Part shown: positions 19,035 through 29,781 of the stretch, piece after piece
Position numbering within the stretch: position 1 is the first letter of the stretch
Layout of the letters: every line of letters starts with the position of its first letter
NCBI RefSeq assembly: GCF_018145875.1
Contig: NZ_JAGSSV010000002.1
Location: 124,001-188,000 of the forward strand
Length of the DNA stretch: 64,000 nt
Reading direction: 5' to 3'
Source: Marinomonas vulgaris
GTDB taxonomy: Bacteria; Pseudomonadota; Gammaproteobacteria; Pseudomonadales; Marinomonadaceae
Program-made: the position numbers and the translations under genes
The notes under the pieces: generated by a model
What the model was told of the DNA's origin: nothing
Databases searched by the model: none
What the model saw: only the letters and a program-made list of their open reading frames with translations

Positions 19035-20558
19035 ATGAGCATTGAAATTAAAGCACCTACTTTTCCAGAATCCGTAGCCGACGGTACCGTTGCTACTTGG
19101 TACAAACAACCAGGCGAAGCCTGTTCACGTGATGAGCATATTGTTGATATCGAGACCGACAAAGTTGTCTTGGAAGTGGTTGCTCCTGCGGATGGCGTGT
19201 TAACCGAAATCATCAAAGCCGAAGGCGATATCGTATTGAGCGATGAAGTGTTGGCTGTATTTGCATCTGGCGCGGCGGCTTCTGCGGCACCAGCCGACAA
19301 AGCGGCTTCTTCTCCTGCAGAAAAAGTAGCGGCAGCACCGGCGGCTTCTCAAGAGTCTGTACAAATTAAAACACCGACTTTCCCAGAATCTGTGGCTGAC
19401 GGTACGGTTGCAACCTGGCATAAACAGCCAGGTGAAGCTTGTTCACGTGATGAGCACATCGTTGATATTGAAACCGATAAAGTGGTTTTAGAGGTGGTTG
19501 CACCAGCTGACGGCGTCATTGGCGATATACTAAAAGCAGAAGGCGACACTGTACTTAGTGACGAAGTTCTTGCCAACTTCCTTGTTGGTGCATCTGGCGC
19601 AGCGGCGGCTCCTGCAGAAATTGCAGCACCAGCGGCTGATACTGACGAAGACGGTGTTGCTGGCCCAGCAGCTCGCAAAGCCTTGTCTGAAGCAGGATTA
19701 ACGGCTTCTCAAGTGAAAGGTACTGGCAAAGGCGGTCGTATCACAAAAGAAGACGTTGACGCTGCTGCTAAATCGAAAGCATCTGCGCCAGTTGCAGCGG
19801 CTCCAGCAGCGAAAGCTTCTGCACCAGCTGCGTTGCCACCACTAAGTGCTGATGGCCGTATCGAAAAACGCGTTCCTATGACGCGTCTTCGTGCCACTAT
19901 TGCCAAACGTCTTGTTGACGCACAACAAACAGCGGCGCTATTAACAACGTACAACGAAGTTAATATGGGCCCAGTGATGGAGCTTCGTAAAAAATACAAA
20001 GACGAATTTGCTAAAGTCCACAATGGTACTAAGCTTGGTTTCATGTCTTTCTTCGTGAAAGCAGCGACAGAAGCATTGAAACGCTTCCCAGCGGTTAATG
20101 CTTCTATTGACGGCAACGACATGGTTTACCATGGGTACCAAGATATTGGTGTAGCGGTCTCCACTAACCGTGGTTTGATGGTGCCTGTATTGCGTAATAC
20201 TGAGGCCATGGGCCTTGCGGACATCGAGTCTAACATTATGGACTTCGCATTGCGTGGTCGTGATGGCAAGCTAGGCATGGATGACATGCAAGGTGGTACT
20301 TTCACTATCACAAACGGTGGTACCTTCGGTTCCTTGATGTCTACGCCAATCATTAACCCACCTCAAACAGCTATCTTGGGTATGCATAAAATCCAAGATC
20401 GCCCAATGGCGGTAAATGGTCAAGTCGTGATTCAGCCTATGATGTACCTTGCATTGTCTTACGATCACCGCATGATTGATGGTAAAGAAGCCGTACAATT
20501 CTTGGTAACGATTAAAGACCTGCTTGAAGATCCTGCACGTCTTTTACTTGAAATCTAA
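19035..20558 (+). CDS. sucB: Dihydrolipoyl succinyltransferase (E2) with two lipoyl domains
   Basis: Core acyltransferase of the 2-oxoglutarate dehydrogenase complex. At 507 residues it is about 100 longer than the usual near-405, because it has two lipoyl domains: residues 1-78 (lipoyl Lys K43 in ETDKVV) and 107-185 (K149), joined by an Ala-rich linker. The E1/E3-binding domain is near 207-243 ([13 protein letters not shown]), then another Ala/Pro linker and the catalytic domain with SYDHRMIDG (H478, D482). The two lipoyl domains are almost identical in protein but differ at many silent sites, so the duplication is not recent. The stop codon lies in a 15-bp tandem repeat. Confidence 0.96.
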   Translation: MSIEIKAPTFPESVADGTVATWYKQPGEACSRDEHIVDIETDKVVLEVVAPADGVLTEIIKAEGDIVLSDEVLAVFASGAAASAAPADKAASSPAEKVAAAPAASQESVQIKTPTFPESVADGTVATWHKQPGEACSRDEHIVDIETDKVVLEVVAPADGVIGDILKAEGDTVLSDEVLANFLVGASGAAAAPAEIAAPAADTDEDGVAGPAARKALSEAGLTASQVKGTGKGGRITKEDVDAAAKSKASAPVAAAPAAKASAPAALPPLSADGRIEKRVPMTRLRATIAKRLVDAQQTAALLTTYNEVNMGPVMELRKKYKDEFAKVHNGTKLGFMSFFVKAATEALKRFPAVNASIDGNDMVYHGYQDIGVAVSTNRGLMVPVLRNTEAMGLADIESNIMDFALRGRDGKLGMDDMQGGTFTITNGGTFGSLMSTPIINPPQTAILGMHKIQDRPMAVNGQVVIQPMMYLALSYDHRMIDGKEAVQFLVTIKDLLEDPARLLLEI

Positions 20559-20574
20559 GTACTTGAAATCTAAG
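20545..20574 (+). repeat. 15-bp tandem duplication over the sucB stop codon
   Basis: TACTTGAAATCTAAG occurs twice head to tail (20545-20559 and 20560-20574). The first copy encodes the last residues and the TAA; the second repeats them outside the gene. It looks like a recent slippage duplication. Confidence 0.9.
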
Positions 20575-20607
20575 TATTCATACCAAACTACTTGTATGAA
20601 TTGAATA

Positions 20608-20640
20608 TTAGGCGGCATTTATCCAATGCCGCCTAATTTT
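20608..20640 (+). terminator. Intrinsic terminator between sucB and lpd
   Basis: A perfect 12-bp stem TTAGGCGGCATT/AATGCCGCCTAA with the loop TATCC is followed by TTTT. The short T run may allow partial read-through into lpd. Confidence 0.8.
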
Positions 20641-20649
20641 ACTTAATAA

Positions 20650-22101
<1,452 letters not shown>

Positions 22102-22113
22102 TAATAATTAGAT

Positions 22114-22138
22114 TTGCCGGCGTTTTAGCCGGCAATTT
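22114..22138 (+). terminator. Hairpin after lpd, weak intrinsic terminator
   Basis: TTGCCGGC/GCCGGCAA with the loop GTTTTA is followed by only three T. It is likely to attenuate rather than fully stop transcription into sucCD. Confidence 0.65.
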
Positions 22139-22191
22139 CTGTCTTAGTAGACAGAGCTTATGTCAACCATTCAGATAAGCGGAAGAATAAA

Positions 22192-23358
22192 ATGAACTTA
22201 CATGAATATCAGGCAAAACAGCTTTTTGCTGAATACGGTCTGCCAGTATCCACAGGGTACGCAGTAGACACGCCAGAAGCAGCTGTTGAAGCAGCAAAGA
22301 AAATTGGTGGTGACAAGTGGGTTGTTAAAGCCCAAGTCCACGCTGGTGGTCGCGGTAAAGCTGGCGGCGTTAAGCTGGTTAATACTCTTGAAGAAGTTGC
22401 AGCCTTTACTGAGAACTGGATTGGTAAAAACCTCGTTACTTATCAAACAGATGCTAATGGTCAGCCGGTTGCCAAGATACTTGTTGAATCTTGCACTGAT
22501 ATTGCTAACGAACTGTACCTTGGTGCTGTCGTAGACCGTTCTACTCGTCGTGTTGTTTTCATGGCGTCTACCGAAGGTGGCGTTGAAATTGAGAAAGTAG
22601 CAGAAGAGACGCCAGAGTTAATCCACAAAGCGATCATTGATCCTTTGGTTGGTGCCCAGCCTTACCAAGCTCGTGAGTTAGCATTTAAATTGGGCCTTAA
22701 TCCAACTCAAATTAAACAGTTCACTAAAGTCTTCCTTGGCTTGTCTCAAATGTTTCACGATTATGATTTCGCGCTACTAGAAATCAACCCTCTTGTTATT
22801 ACAGATGAAGGTAACCTTCATTGCCTAGACGGTAAAATCGGAATTGACAGCAACGCGGTTTACCGCCAGAAAAAAATGCAAGAGTTCCACGATCCATCTC
22901 AAGAAGATGAGCGTGAAGCAGATGCGGCTAAATGGGAACTTAACTATGTTGCTCTAGATGGAAACGTGGGCTGCATGGTGAATGGTGCCGGTCTTGCAAT
23001 GGGCACCATGGACATTGTTAACCTACACGGTGGCAAGCCTGCAAACTTCCTAGACGTTGGTGGCGGCGCGACAAAAGAGCGTGTTGCTGAAGCGTTCAAA
23101 ATCATCCTTTCTGATGACAATGTTAAAGCGGTATTGGTTAACATTTTTGGCGGTATCGTACGTTGTGACATGATCGCTGAAGGTATTATCGGTGCTGTTG
23201 AACAAGTGGGCGTTACCGTGCCTGTTGTTGTTCGTCTTGAAGGTACAAATGCTGAGCTAGGCCGTGAAGTTCTTGCGAATTCTGGTCTGGATATTATTGC
23301 TGCAGTAAGTTTGAAAGACGCCGCTGAGCAAGTTGTTAAAGCTGCGGAGGGCAAATAA
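22192..23358 (+). CDS. sucC: Succinyl-CoA synthetase (ADP-forming) beta subunit
   Basis: Substrate-level phosphorylation step converting succinyl-CoA to succinate. The 388 residues match the family. The N-terminal [16 protein letters not shown] and the ATP-grasp loop [17 protein letters not shown] are typical, as are EINPLVIT for metal binding and [18 protein letters not shown] near the domain junction. It is followed two bases later by sucD, so the two subunits are made together. Confidence 0.98.
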   Translation: MNLHEYQAKQLFAEYGLPVSTGYAVDTPEAAVEAAKKIGGDKWVVKAQVHAGGRGKAGGVKLVNTLEEVAAFTENWIGKNLVTYQTDANGQPVAKILVESCTDIANELYLGAVVDRSTRRVVFMASTEGGVEIEKVAEETPELIHKAIIDPLVGAQPYQARELAFKLGLNPTQIKQFTKVFLGLSQMFHDYDFALLEINPLVITDEGNLHCLDGKIGIDSNAVYRQKKMQEFHDPSQEDEREADAAKWELNYVALDGNVGCMVNGAGLAMGTMDIVNLHGGKPANFLDVGGGATKERVAEAFKIILSDDNVKAVLVNIFGGIVRCDMIAEGIIGAVEQVGVTVPVVVRLEGTNAELGREVLANSGLDIIAAVSLKDAAEQVVKAAEGK

Positions 23359-23360
23359 TA

Positions 23361-24233
23361 ATGTCTGTATTAATCAATAAAGATACGAAAGTCATCTGTC
23401 AAGGTTTCACTGGCGGTCAAGGTACCTTCCATTCTGAGCAAGCGATTGCATACGGAACAAAAATGGTTGGTGGTGTTACTCCAGGAAAAGGGGGTCAAAC
23501 GCACCTAGGTCTTCCTGTTTTTAACACAGTAAAAGAAGCGGTAGAAACAACGGGTGCGGAAGCTTCTGTAATCTACGTGCCAGCTCCTTTTGTTAAGGAT
23601 TCCATCCTTGAAGCGGCTAATTCTGGTATCAAACTCATCGTTTGTATCACAGAAGGTGTGCCAACCTTGGACATGCTTGACTGCAAAGTGAAATGTGACG
23701 AGCTAGGGGTTCGCTTAATCGGCCCTAACTGCCCTGGTGTTATCACACCAGGTGAGTGCAAAATTGGCATCATGCCTGGCCATATCCATATGCCAGGTAA
23801 AGTCGGTATCGTATCTCGCTCTGGTACCTTGACTTACGAAGCGGTTAAACAAACTACTGACGCTGGCTTCGGTCAATCTACTTGTGTTGGCATCGGTGGT
23901 GATCCAATTCCAGGTACAAACTTTATCGACGTTTTGGAAATGTTCCAAAACGATCCACAGACTGAAGCGATTGTGATGATCGGTGAAATCGGTGGTACGG
24001 CGGAAGAAGAAGCGGCGGCTTACATTAAAGCCAACGTGACTAAGCCTGTTGTTTCTTACATTGCTGGTGTGACAGCGCCTGCTGGTAAGCGTATGGGTCA
24101 TGCTGGTGCTATCATCTCTGGCGGTAAAGGCACAGCTGACGAGAAGTTTGCTGCATTGCAAGATGCGGGCGTGAAAACAGTACGTTCTCTTGCTGATATC
24201 GGCGCTGGCTTGAAAGAGATCACTGGCTGGTAA
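23361..24233 (+). CDS. sucD: Succinyl-CoA synthetase alpha subunit
   Basis: CoA-binding and phospho-His subunit of succinyl-CoA synthetase, 290 residues. CoA binding is by [15 protein letters not shown], and the nucleotide-related loops are [16 protein letters not shown] and [15 protein letters not shown]. The phosphorylated His is in [19 protein letters not shown]. It is the last gene of the TCA block and is followed by a terminator. Confidence 0.98.
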   Translation: MSVLINKDTKVICQGFTGGQGTFHSEQAIAYGTKMVGGVTPGKGGQTHLGLPVFNTVKEAVETTGAEASVIYVPAPFVKDSILEAANSGIKLIVCITEGVPTLDMLDCKVKCDELGVRLIGPNCPGVITPGECKIGIMPGHIHMPGKVGIVSRSGTLTYEAVKQTTDAGFGQSTCVGIGGDPIPGTNFIDVLEMFQNDPQTEAIVMIGEIGGTAEEEAAAYIKANVTKPVVSYIAGVTAPAGKRMGHAGAIISGGKGTADEKFAALQDAGVKTVRSLADIGAGLKEITGW

Positions 24234-24271
24234 GCGAGTAATTTTTCAAAGTAATTGATTTTCGATCTAAA

Positions 24272-24303
24272 AAATCCCTGCTTCGGCGGGGATTTTTTTT
24301 ATT
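24272..24303 (+). terminator. Intrinsic terminator after sucD
   Basis: AAATCCCTGC/GCGGGGATTT around a TTCG tetraloop, with a long T run. It ends the suc operon. Confidence 0.92.
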
Positions 24304-24373
24304 TTCCTAAAAACGTCATCTGTGTAATTTATCTTTGTCGCAAATGGTCATCCCTCCGACGTTCCCAAGCACT

Positions 24374-24387
24374 AGCCATAAATGGCT
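24374..24387 (+). repeat. Palindrome upstream of soxB
   Basis: AGCCAT, AA, ATGGCT, a perfect 14-base palindrome 80 bases before the soxB start. It may be an operator for the sarcosine operon; the protein that would bind is unknown. Confidence 0.45.
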
Positions 24388-24467
24388 TCTTATTATTATC
24401 AATATCAACAAGTGATCTATGCGTTTTCATTCAACAAGTTGATTTGTCCAAGTAAGGAGCTGATCTG

Positions 24468-25721
24468 ATGCAGCATTATTCAGGCTTTGGGTTGTTAAAG
24501 CACAGTTTTAGCCATCACGAAAACTGGCAGCGGGTATGGCGTAATCCAACCCCGAAAAAGAAATACGATGTGATTATCATCGGCGGTGGTGGTCACGGCT
24601 TGGCAACGGCCTATTACTTGGCAAAAGAGCACGGTATTACGAATGTCGCTGTGTTAGAGAAAGGTCACCTTGGAGGTGGGAATGCCTGTCGTAATACCAC
24701 TATTGTGCGGTCAAATTATCTTTGGGATGAGTCAGCGGCTTTATATGAGCATTCGATGCAGCTATGGGAAGGGCTTTCACAGGAGCTAAACTACAATGTG
24801 ATGTTCTCACAAAGAGGTGTCTATCATACCTGTCATACACTACAGGATATGCGCACTAATGAGCGCTTGGTAGCAGCGAATCGACTACAGGGCATCGATA
24901 ATGAAATGGTCGACGCAGAGCAGTTGCAAAAAGAAATTCCTACTTTAGATTGCTCCAAAAATGCCCGTTACCCAATTATGGGAGCATCGGTACAGCGCCG
25001 TGCAGGGAATGCTCGCCATGATGCAGTGGCCTGGGGCTATGCACGTGCGGCAGATGCTTTGGGTGTTGATTTGATTCAAAACTGCGAAGTGATTGATATG
25101 GAAATCAATGACGGCAAAATCACTGGGGTAAAAACCAAACAATACGGCATGATTAAAGCCGATCGTGTGGGGTGTGTTGTGGCAGGAAACAGCGGTGTGT
25201 TGGCTAAAATGGCTGGCTTTGAGCTTCCTGTTGAATCACATCCTTTACAGGCGTTGGTGTCTGAGCCGATCAAACCTTTTCTTGATACCGTAGTCATGTC
25301 TAACCATGTACACGGTTACATGAGTCAGTCGGATAAAGGTGATTTGGTTATCGGAGCCGGTATTGATGGCTGGGTGGGTTATGGCCAGCGCGGTTCGTAC
25401 GGCATTATTGAGCATACCATTCAAGCCATTGTTGAGCTTTTCCCATGTACCAGTCGTGTTCGGATGAACCGACAATGGGGTGGTATCGTTGATGCTTGCC
25501 CAGATGCGAGTCCGATTATCTCCGAAACACCCATTAAAAATCTGTTTTTTAATTGTGGCTGGGGAACAGGCGGGTTTAAAGGCACACCAGGTTCGGGCAA
25601 TTTATTTGCACACACCTTGGCTGATGGCAAGCCGCATCCCATTGCGGAGCCGTTCTCCATAAAGCGCTTCCACACAGGTGCTTTGATCGATGAACACGGT
25701 GCTGCCGGTGTAGCGCATTAA
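24468..25721 (+). CDS. soxB: Sarcosine oxidase beta subunit
   Basis: Flavoprotein subunit of heterotetrameric sarcosine oxidase, which oxidatively demethylates sarcosine to glycine, formaldehyde (captured on tetrahydrofolate) and hydrogen peroxide. The 417 residues show [23 protein letters not shown] at the N-terminus (FAD fold, quoted part [18 protein letters not shown]), [20 protein letters not shown], and [17 protein letters not shown]. The ATG follows AAGGAGCTGATCTG. It is the first of soxB-D-A-G, the standard order. Confidence 0.96.
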   Translation: MQHYSGFGLLKHSFSHHENWQRVWRNPTPKKKYDVIIIGGGGHGLATAYYLAKEHGITNVAVLEKGHLGGGNACRNTTIVRSNYLWDESAALYEHSMQLWEGLSQELNYNVMFSQRGVYHTCHTLQDMRTNERLVAANRLQGIDNEMVDAEQLQKEIPTLDCSKNARYPIMGASVQRRAGNARHDAVAWGYARAADALGVDLIQNCEVIDMEINDGKITGVKTKQYGMIKADRVGCVVAGNSGVLAKMAGFELPVESHPLQALVSEPIKPFLDTVVMSNHVHGYMSQSDKGDLVIGAGIDGWVGYGQRGSYGIIEHTIQAIVELFPCTSRVRMNRQWGGIVDACPDASPIISETPIKNLFFNCGWGTGGFKGTPGSGNLFAHTLADGKPHPIAEPFSIKRFHTGALIDEHGAAGVAH

Positions 25722-25733
25722 AAGGAGGTTAAC

Positions 25734-26045
25734 ATGTTGCATATTTACTGCCCGCATTGTGGGGAATATCGAGACGAAGAAGAGTTTCATTCGGTCGGCC
25801 AAGCTCACATTGCTCGACCATTAGATCCTGAAGCTTGTAGCGATGAAGAGTGGGGCGAATACTTATTCTTCCGCAAAAATCCACGTGGCCTTCATCATGA
25901 ACTATGGGTCCATTCTGCTGGGTGTCGGAAATTCTTTAATATGACCCGCGACACACAAACCTACGAAATCAAAGAAGTGTACAAGATTGGTGAACAACCG
26001 ACTGTCGTTGTTCAGCTGCAAGCTGTCTCTGGAGCGCAATCATGA
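25734..26045 (+). CDS. soxD: Sarcosine oxidase delta subunit
   Basis: Small zinc-binding subunit of sarcosine oxidase, 103 residues. The predicted zinc ligands are C6 and C9 in YCPHCGEYRDE, plus H60 and C64 in VHSAGCRKFF, matching the known delta subunit pattern. GLHHELWVH is also typical. It has a good AAAGGAGG ribosome site and overlaps the soxA start (ATGA). Confidence 0.96.
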   Translation: MLHIYCPHCGEYRDEEEFHSVGQAHIARPLDPEACSDEEWGEYLFFRKNPRGLHHELWVHSAGCRKFFNMTRDTQTYEIKEVYKIGEQPTVVVQLQAVSGAQS

Positions 26046-29000
26046 CCCAACATAATCGCTTAACGAGCGGTGGCCGTATCGACCGCTCAACCTCAATGAC
26101 CTTTACCTATAATGGCAAAAGCTACCAAGGGTACAAGGGGGATACGTTGGCCTCGGCAATGTTGGCCAATGGTATTGATGTTGTGGCGCGCAGTTTCAAA
26201 TACAGTCGTCCACGAGGCATAGTGGCCGCGGGCGCCGAAGAGCCAAACGCTGTTTTACAGCTGGGGGCCACGGAGGCGACGCAAGTTCCTAATGTGAGAG
26301 CCACTCAGCAAGAACTGTTTAATGGTCTGGTGTCTTCTTCAACCAACGGTTGGCCAAGTGTGGATACCGATGTAATGGGAATGATCGGTAAGATTGGCGG
26401 AAATATGATGCCGCCAGGCTTTTACTATAAAACCTTTATGTTTCCTGAGTCCTTATGGGAGACCTACGAGTCGATGATTCGTAAGGCCGCTGGTATGGGG
26501 CGTGCGCCTCGTGAGACCGATCCAGATATCTACGACAGTATCAATCAGCATTGTGATGTGATGGTGGTAGGCGCTGGGCCAGCAGGGTTGGCTGCGGCGC
26601 TGACGGCGGCTCGTGGTGGTGCGCGTGTTATTATTGCCGATGAGCAAAATGAATTTGGCGGCAGTCTACTGAACAGTTCAGAGCCGTTGGACGGTAAACC
26701 TGCCGCAGACTGGGTGCATGACGTTGTGCAAGAGCTGCGCGCTTTTGAGAACGTCACTTTACTGCCACGATCTACAGTAAATGGCTTTCACGATCATAAT
26801 TTCTTGACTGTACACGAACGCCGAACCGATCATTTAGCCGATATAGCTCCGGCTAAAATGGTGCGTCAACGAATGCATCGTGTTCGGGCAAAATGGGTAA
26901 TATTGGCCACTGGCGCCCATGAGCGTCCATTGGTTTATGCTAATAACGACGTGCCGGGCTGCATGATCACAGGGGCGGTTTCAGCTTATATTAATCGCTA
27001 TGGGGTTGTGCCAGGTAACGATTTGGTCGTGATGACAACCAATGATTATGGCTATCAAGCGGCGTTAGATTGGGCCGCCGCAGGGCGCAAAGTCGTGGCC
27101 ATTGTAGACACTCGAAGTGTGGCCAATGGTGATCGTGTCGAAGCGGCACGTCAGCGTGGGCTCACCATCATTACGGGTTCGGCGGTTATTGAAGTACAAG
27201 GCAGCAAACGGGTGACAGGTGTTTCCGTTGCTGCATTAAATGCAAGTGGTACGCAAATTGTTGGTTCAGTCACCAAATTAAAAGCGGATACGGTTGCGAG
27301 CTCTGGTGGTTGGAGTCCTGTTATCCATTTGTCTTGTCACACGGGCAGTCGTCCTGTGTGGAGCGATGCGGTGGTGGGCTTTTTGCCTGGTCCGACATTG
27401 CAAAAGCAGCTTACAGCGGGCGGCATTAACGGCCAGTACGAGACAGCCAACGCGTTACAAGAAGGTTTAGAGGCAGGTCAGCAAGCCTTGGCCAAATTAG
27501 GTTTGCCTGATGTTGAGTTAGTGCTGCCTAAAGTTAAGACGTTGAATATGGCCGCGCCAATGAGCCTGTTTCATGTTCCACATCTTAAGCCGACCTCACA
27601 AGCACCAAAGCAATTTGTCGATTACCAGACAGACGTAACGGCGGCGGGTATCGAGATCGCTTGTCGCGAGGGCTTTGAAGCGATCGAGCATGTAAAACGC
27701 TACACCGCGATGGGGTTTGGTACCGACCAAGGTAAGTTGGGTAATATCAATGGTATGGCGGTGGCCGCTAAAGCCTTGAATAAAACCATCCCAGAAACCG
27801 GTACGACCGTGTTTCGTCCTAATTACACACCGATAGCATTTGGCGCGATTATTGGGCGTAACTGTGGTGCGTTATTCGAACCAGAGCGCTATACCGCCAT
27901 GCATAAATGGCATGTGGAACAAGGTGCCCTGTTTGAAGACGTTGGGCAGTGGAAACGCCCATGGTATTTCCCAAAAGCGGGCGAAACCATTCAGCAAACA
28001 CTGAATCGTGAATGTTTAGCTGTTCGCAATGCAGTCGGTATATTAGATGCTTCCACCCTTGGAAAAATAGACATACAGGGCAAAGATGCCCGTGAGTTTC
28101 TTGGCCGTGTGTACTCGAACGCATGGGCTAAATTGCCCGTGGGTAAATGTCGCTATGGTTTGATGTGTGGCGAAGACGGCATGGTGTTTGATGACGGTGT
28201 GACGGCTTGTTTAGGTGAGAATCACTTTTTGATGACCACGACCACAGGCGGCGCCGCGCATGTTTACGAATGGCTAGAGATTTACCATCAAACCGAATGG
28301 CCAGAACTAGAGGTGTATTTTAATACCGTCACTGATCATTGGTCGACAGCAACCATTACCGGCCCAAACAGCCGTAAGTTGTTGGAAGAGTTGACCGACG
28401 GTGATGTTAGTAATGAAGCCTTTCGTTTTATGGACTGGCAGCAAATCACAGTGGCGGGTGTGCCTGCTCGTGTGTTCCGTATTTCGTTCACTGGTGAGCT
28501 TTCTTTTGAGATAAACGTACAAGCCAATTACGGCATGGCGGTCTGGGAAAAACTGATTGAGGCGGGTAAGAAGCATGGTTTGACGCCTTACGGGACAGAA
28601 ACCATGCACATCTTGCGAGCTGAAAAAGGCTTTATCATTGCAGGTCAAGACACGGACGGTTCGGTTCATCCCTATGATTTAGGCATGGGCTGGTGTGTTT
28701 CGAACCAGAAACCTTTTAGTTACATTGGTAAGCGAGGCATGAATCGCTCGGATTGTGTGCGTGAAAACCGTAAGCAATTAGTCGGCTTAAAAACCAAAAA
28801 CCCAAAACAGGTGATTCCGGAAGGCTCTGCTGCAGTACTGGACCCAAATGGAGTCAAACCTCTGTCAATTGAAGGCCACATTAGTTCTAGTTACTGGAGT
28901 GAAACCTTGGGTCGTTCGATCGCCATGGGCTTTATTAAAGGTGGGCTGGATAAAATGGGCGAGAGCGTGTTCTATCCATTGGCCGACGGCACTGTAATTG

Positions 29001-29059
29001 AGGCTGAGATCTGCAGCCCAATTTTCTTTGACCCAAAAGGGGAGCGTCAAAATGTCTGA
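26042..29059 (+). CDS. soxA: Sarcosine oxidase alpha subunit
   Basis: Large subunit, 1005 residues. The N-terminal 2Fe-2S-type fold has FTYNGKSYQGYKGDTLASAM but no cluster Cys set. The central FAD/NAD domain begins VVGAGPAGLAAALTAARGG, and the C-terminal third is an aminomethyltransferase (GcvT-like) domain that transfers the methyl-derived carbon to folate (TGPNSRKLLEELTDGDVS, then SFTGELSFEINV). It overlaps soxD by four bases and soxG by eight. The length and domain order are those of the family. Confidence 0.96.
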   Translation: MTQHNRLTSGGRIDRSTSMTFTYNGKSYQGYKGDTLASAMLANGIDVVARSFKYSRPRGIVAAGAEEPNAVLQLGATEATQVPNVRATQQELFNGLVSSSTNGWPSVDTDVMGMIGKIGGNMMPPGFYYKTFMFPESLWETYESMIRKAAGMGRAPRETDPDIYDSINQHCDVMVVGAGPAGLAAALTAARGGARVIIADEQNEFGGSLLNSSEPLDGKPAADWVHDVVQELRAFENVTLLPRSTVNGFHDHNFLTVHERRTDHLADIAPAKMVRQRMHRVRAKWVILATGAHERPLVYANNDVPGCMITGAVSAYINRYGVVPGNDLVVMTTNDYGYQAALDWAAAGRKVVAIVDTRSVANGDRVEAARQRGLTIITGSAVIEVQGSKRVTGVSVAALNASGTQIVGSVTKLKADTVASSGGWSPVIHLSCHTGSRPVWSDAVVGFLPGPTLQKQLTAGGINGQYETANALQEGLEAGQQALAKLGLPDVELVLPKVKTLNMAAPMSLFHVPHLKPTSQAPKQFVDYQTDVTAAGIEIACREGFEAIEHVKRYTAMGFGTDQGKLGNINGMAVAAKALNKTIPETGTTVFRPNYTPIAFGAIIGRNCGALFEPERYTAMHKWHVEQGALFEDVGQWKRPWYFPKAGETIQQTLNRECLAVRNAVGILDASTLGKIDIQGKDAREFLGRVYSNAWAKLPVGKCRYGLMCGEDGMVFDDGVTACLGENHFLMTTTTGGAAHVYEWLEIYHQTEWPELEVYFNTVTDHWSTATITGPNSRKLLEELTDGDVSNEAFRFMDWQQITVAGVPARVFRISFTGELSFEINVQANYGMAVWEKLIEAGKKHGLTPYGTETMHILRAEKGFIIAGQDTDGSVHPYDLGMGWCVSNQKPFSYIGKRGMNRSDCVRENRKQLVGLKTKNPKQVIPEGSAAVLDPNGVKPLSIEGHISSSYWSETLGRSIAMGFIKGGLDKMGESVFYPLADGTVIEAEICSPIFFDPKGERQNV

Positions 29060-29726
29060 TGTAACCAGCACAACAAAACTAGAACAGGCAGCCACAAAAG
29101 CCGCGGTGATGAACCAGTTACCCGCTGATAAAGAATCGCTTGGACAATCTCCCCTTCATCATGCGGACTTTGCTAGCGCTGCAAAACGAGGGGCGCAGAA
29201 GGGCGGAATTCACTTGAGTGAGCTTGCCTTGTTGGGGCATCTTACTTTGCGTTGTGATGCTGGCAATCTGGAGCAACTGGCGGCTGTTGAGGCAATACTT
29301 GGCGTGCCTCTACCGTTGACACCGCTCACTTCGGTTGAAAAAGGGGCTTACTCTGTTCGTTGGATGTCGCCAGATGAATGGTTGATCTTGGTGCCAGGTC
29401 TTGAGGCATTTTCAATTGAAAGTCAATTCCGTGACGCCATGCCAGGACATTATTCATTAGTAAACAGCAGTGGCGGCTCTACTGTGCTGATGCTCTCTGG
29501 TGACAATGCGGTTGAACTACTGCAAAAATCCACCACGATAGACTGGCACCTGTCTGTGTTCCCCGTTGGGAAGGTGGTTTCCACCTTGTTTGCGAAAAGC
29601 ACAGCGACGATTCGTCGGACGGACGATCAGCGTTTTGAGTTGATCATTCGCCGTTCTTTTGCCGATTATATTTGGCTGTGGATTCAAGATGCCAGTTTAG
29701 AATATGGCTTGGTGATAGAAGCTTAA
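29052..29726 (+). CDS. soxG: Sarcosine oxidase gamma subunit
   Basis: Gamma subunit of sarcosine oxidase, 224 residues, a GcvT-like fold related to the C-terminal part of SoxA. SVRWMSPDEWLILVPG and the SSGGSTVLMLSGDNAVELL stretch are typical. I use the ATG at 29052, which follows GGGGAG and overlaps the soxA stop; the open frame extends further upstream inside soxA. It is the last gene of the operon, followed by a terminator. Confidence 0.94.
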   Translation: MSDVTSTTKLEQAATKAAVMNQLPADKESLGQSPLHHADFASAAKRGAQKGGIHLSELALLGHLTLRCDAGNLEQLAAVEAILGVPLPLTPLTSVEKGAYSVRWMSPDEWLILVPGLEAFSIESQFRDAMPGHYSLVNSSGGSTVLMLSGDNAVELLQKSTTIDWHLSVFPVGKVVSTLFAKSTATIRRTDDQRFELIIRRSFADYIWLWIQDASLEYGLVIEA

Positions 29727-29744
29727 ACGCTAGTGATGTTACCC

Positions 29745-29774
29745 AAAAAAAGCTGATCATTGATCAGCTTTTTT
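29745..29774. terminator. Bidirectional terminator between soxG and the diguanylate cyclase gene
   Basis: An A7 run, GCTGATC, a short ATT centre, GATCAGC and a T6 run form a symmetric hairpin between convergent genes. Confidence 0.9.
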
Positions 29775-29781
29775 GTTGGAT

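Noticed and set aside
19349..20122. Long open frames opposite sucB
   Set aside because: They mirror the Ala-rich linkers and codon bias of sucB and have no start signals.
24255..24455. Small plus-strand gene after sucD
   Set aside because: It runs through the sucD terminator and has no ribosome site.
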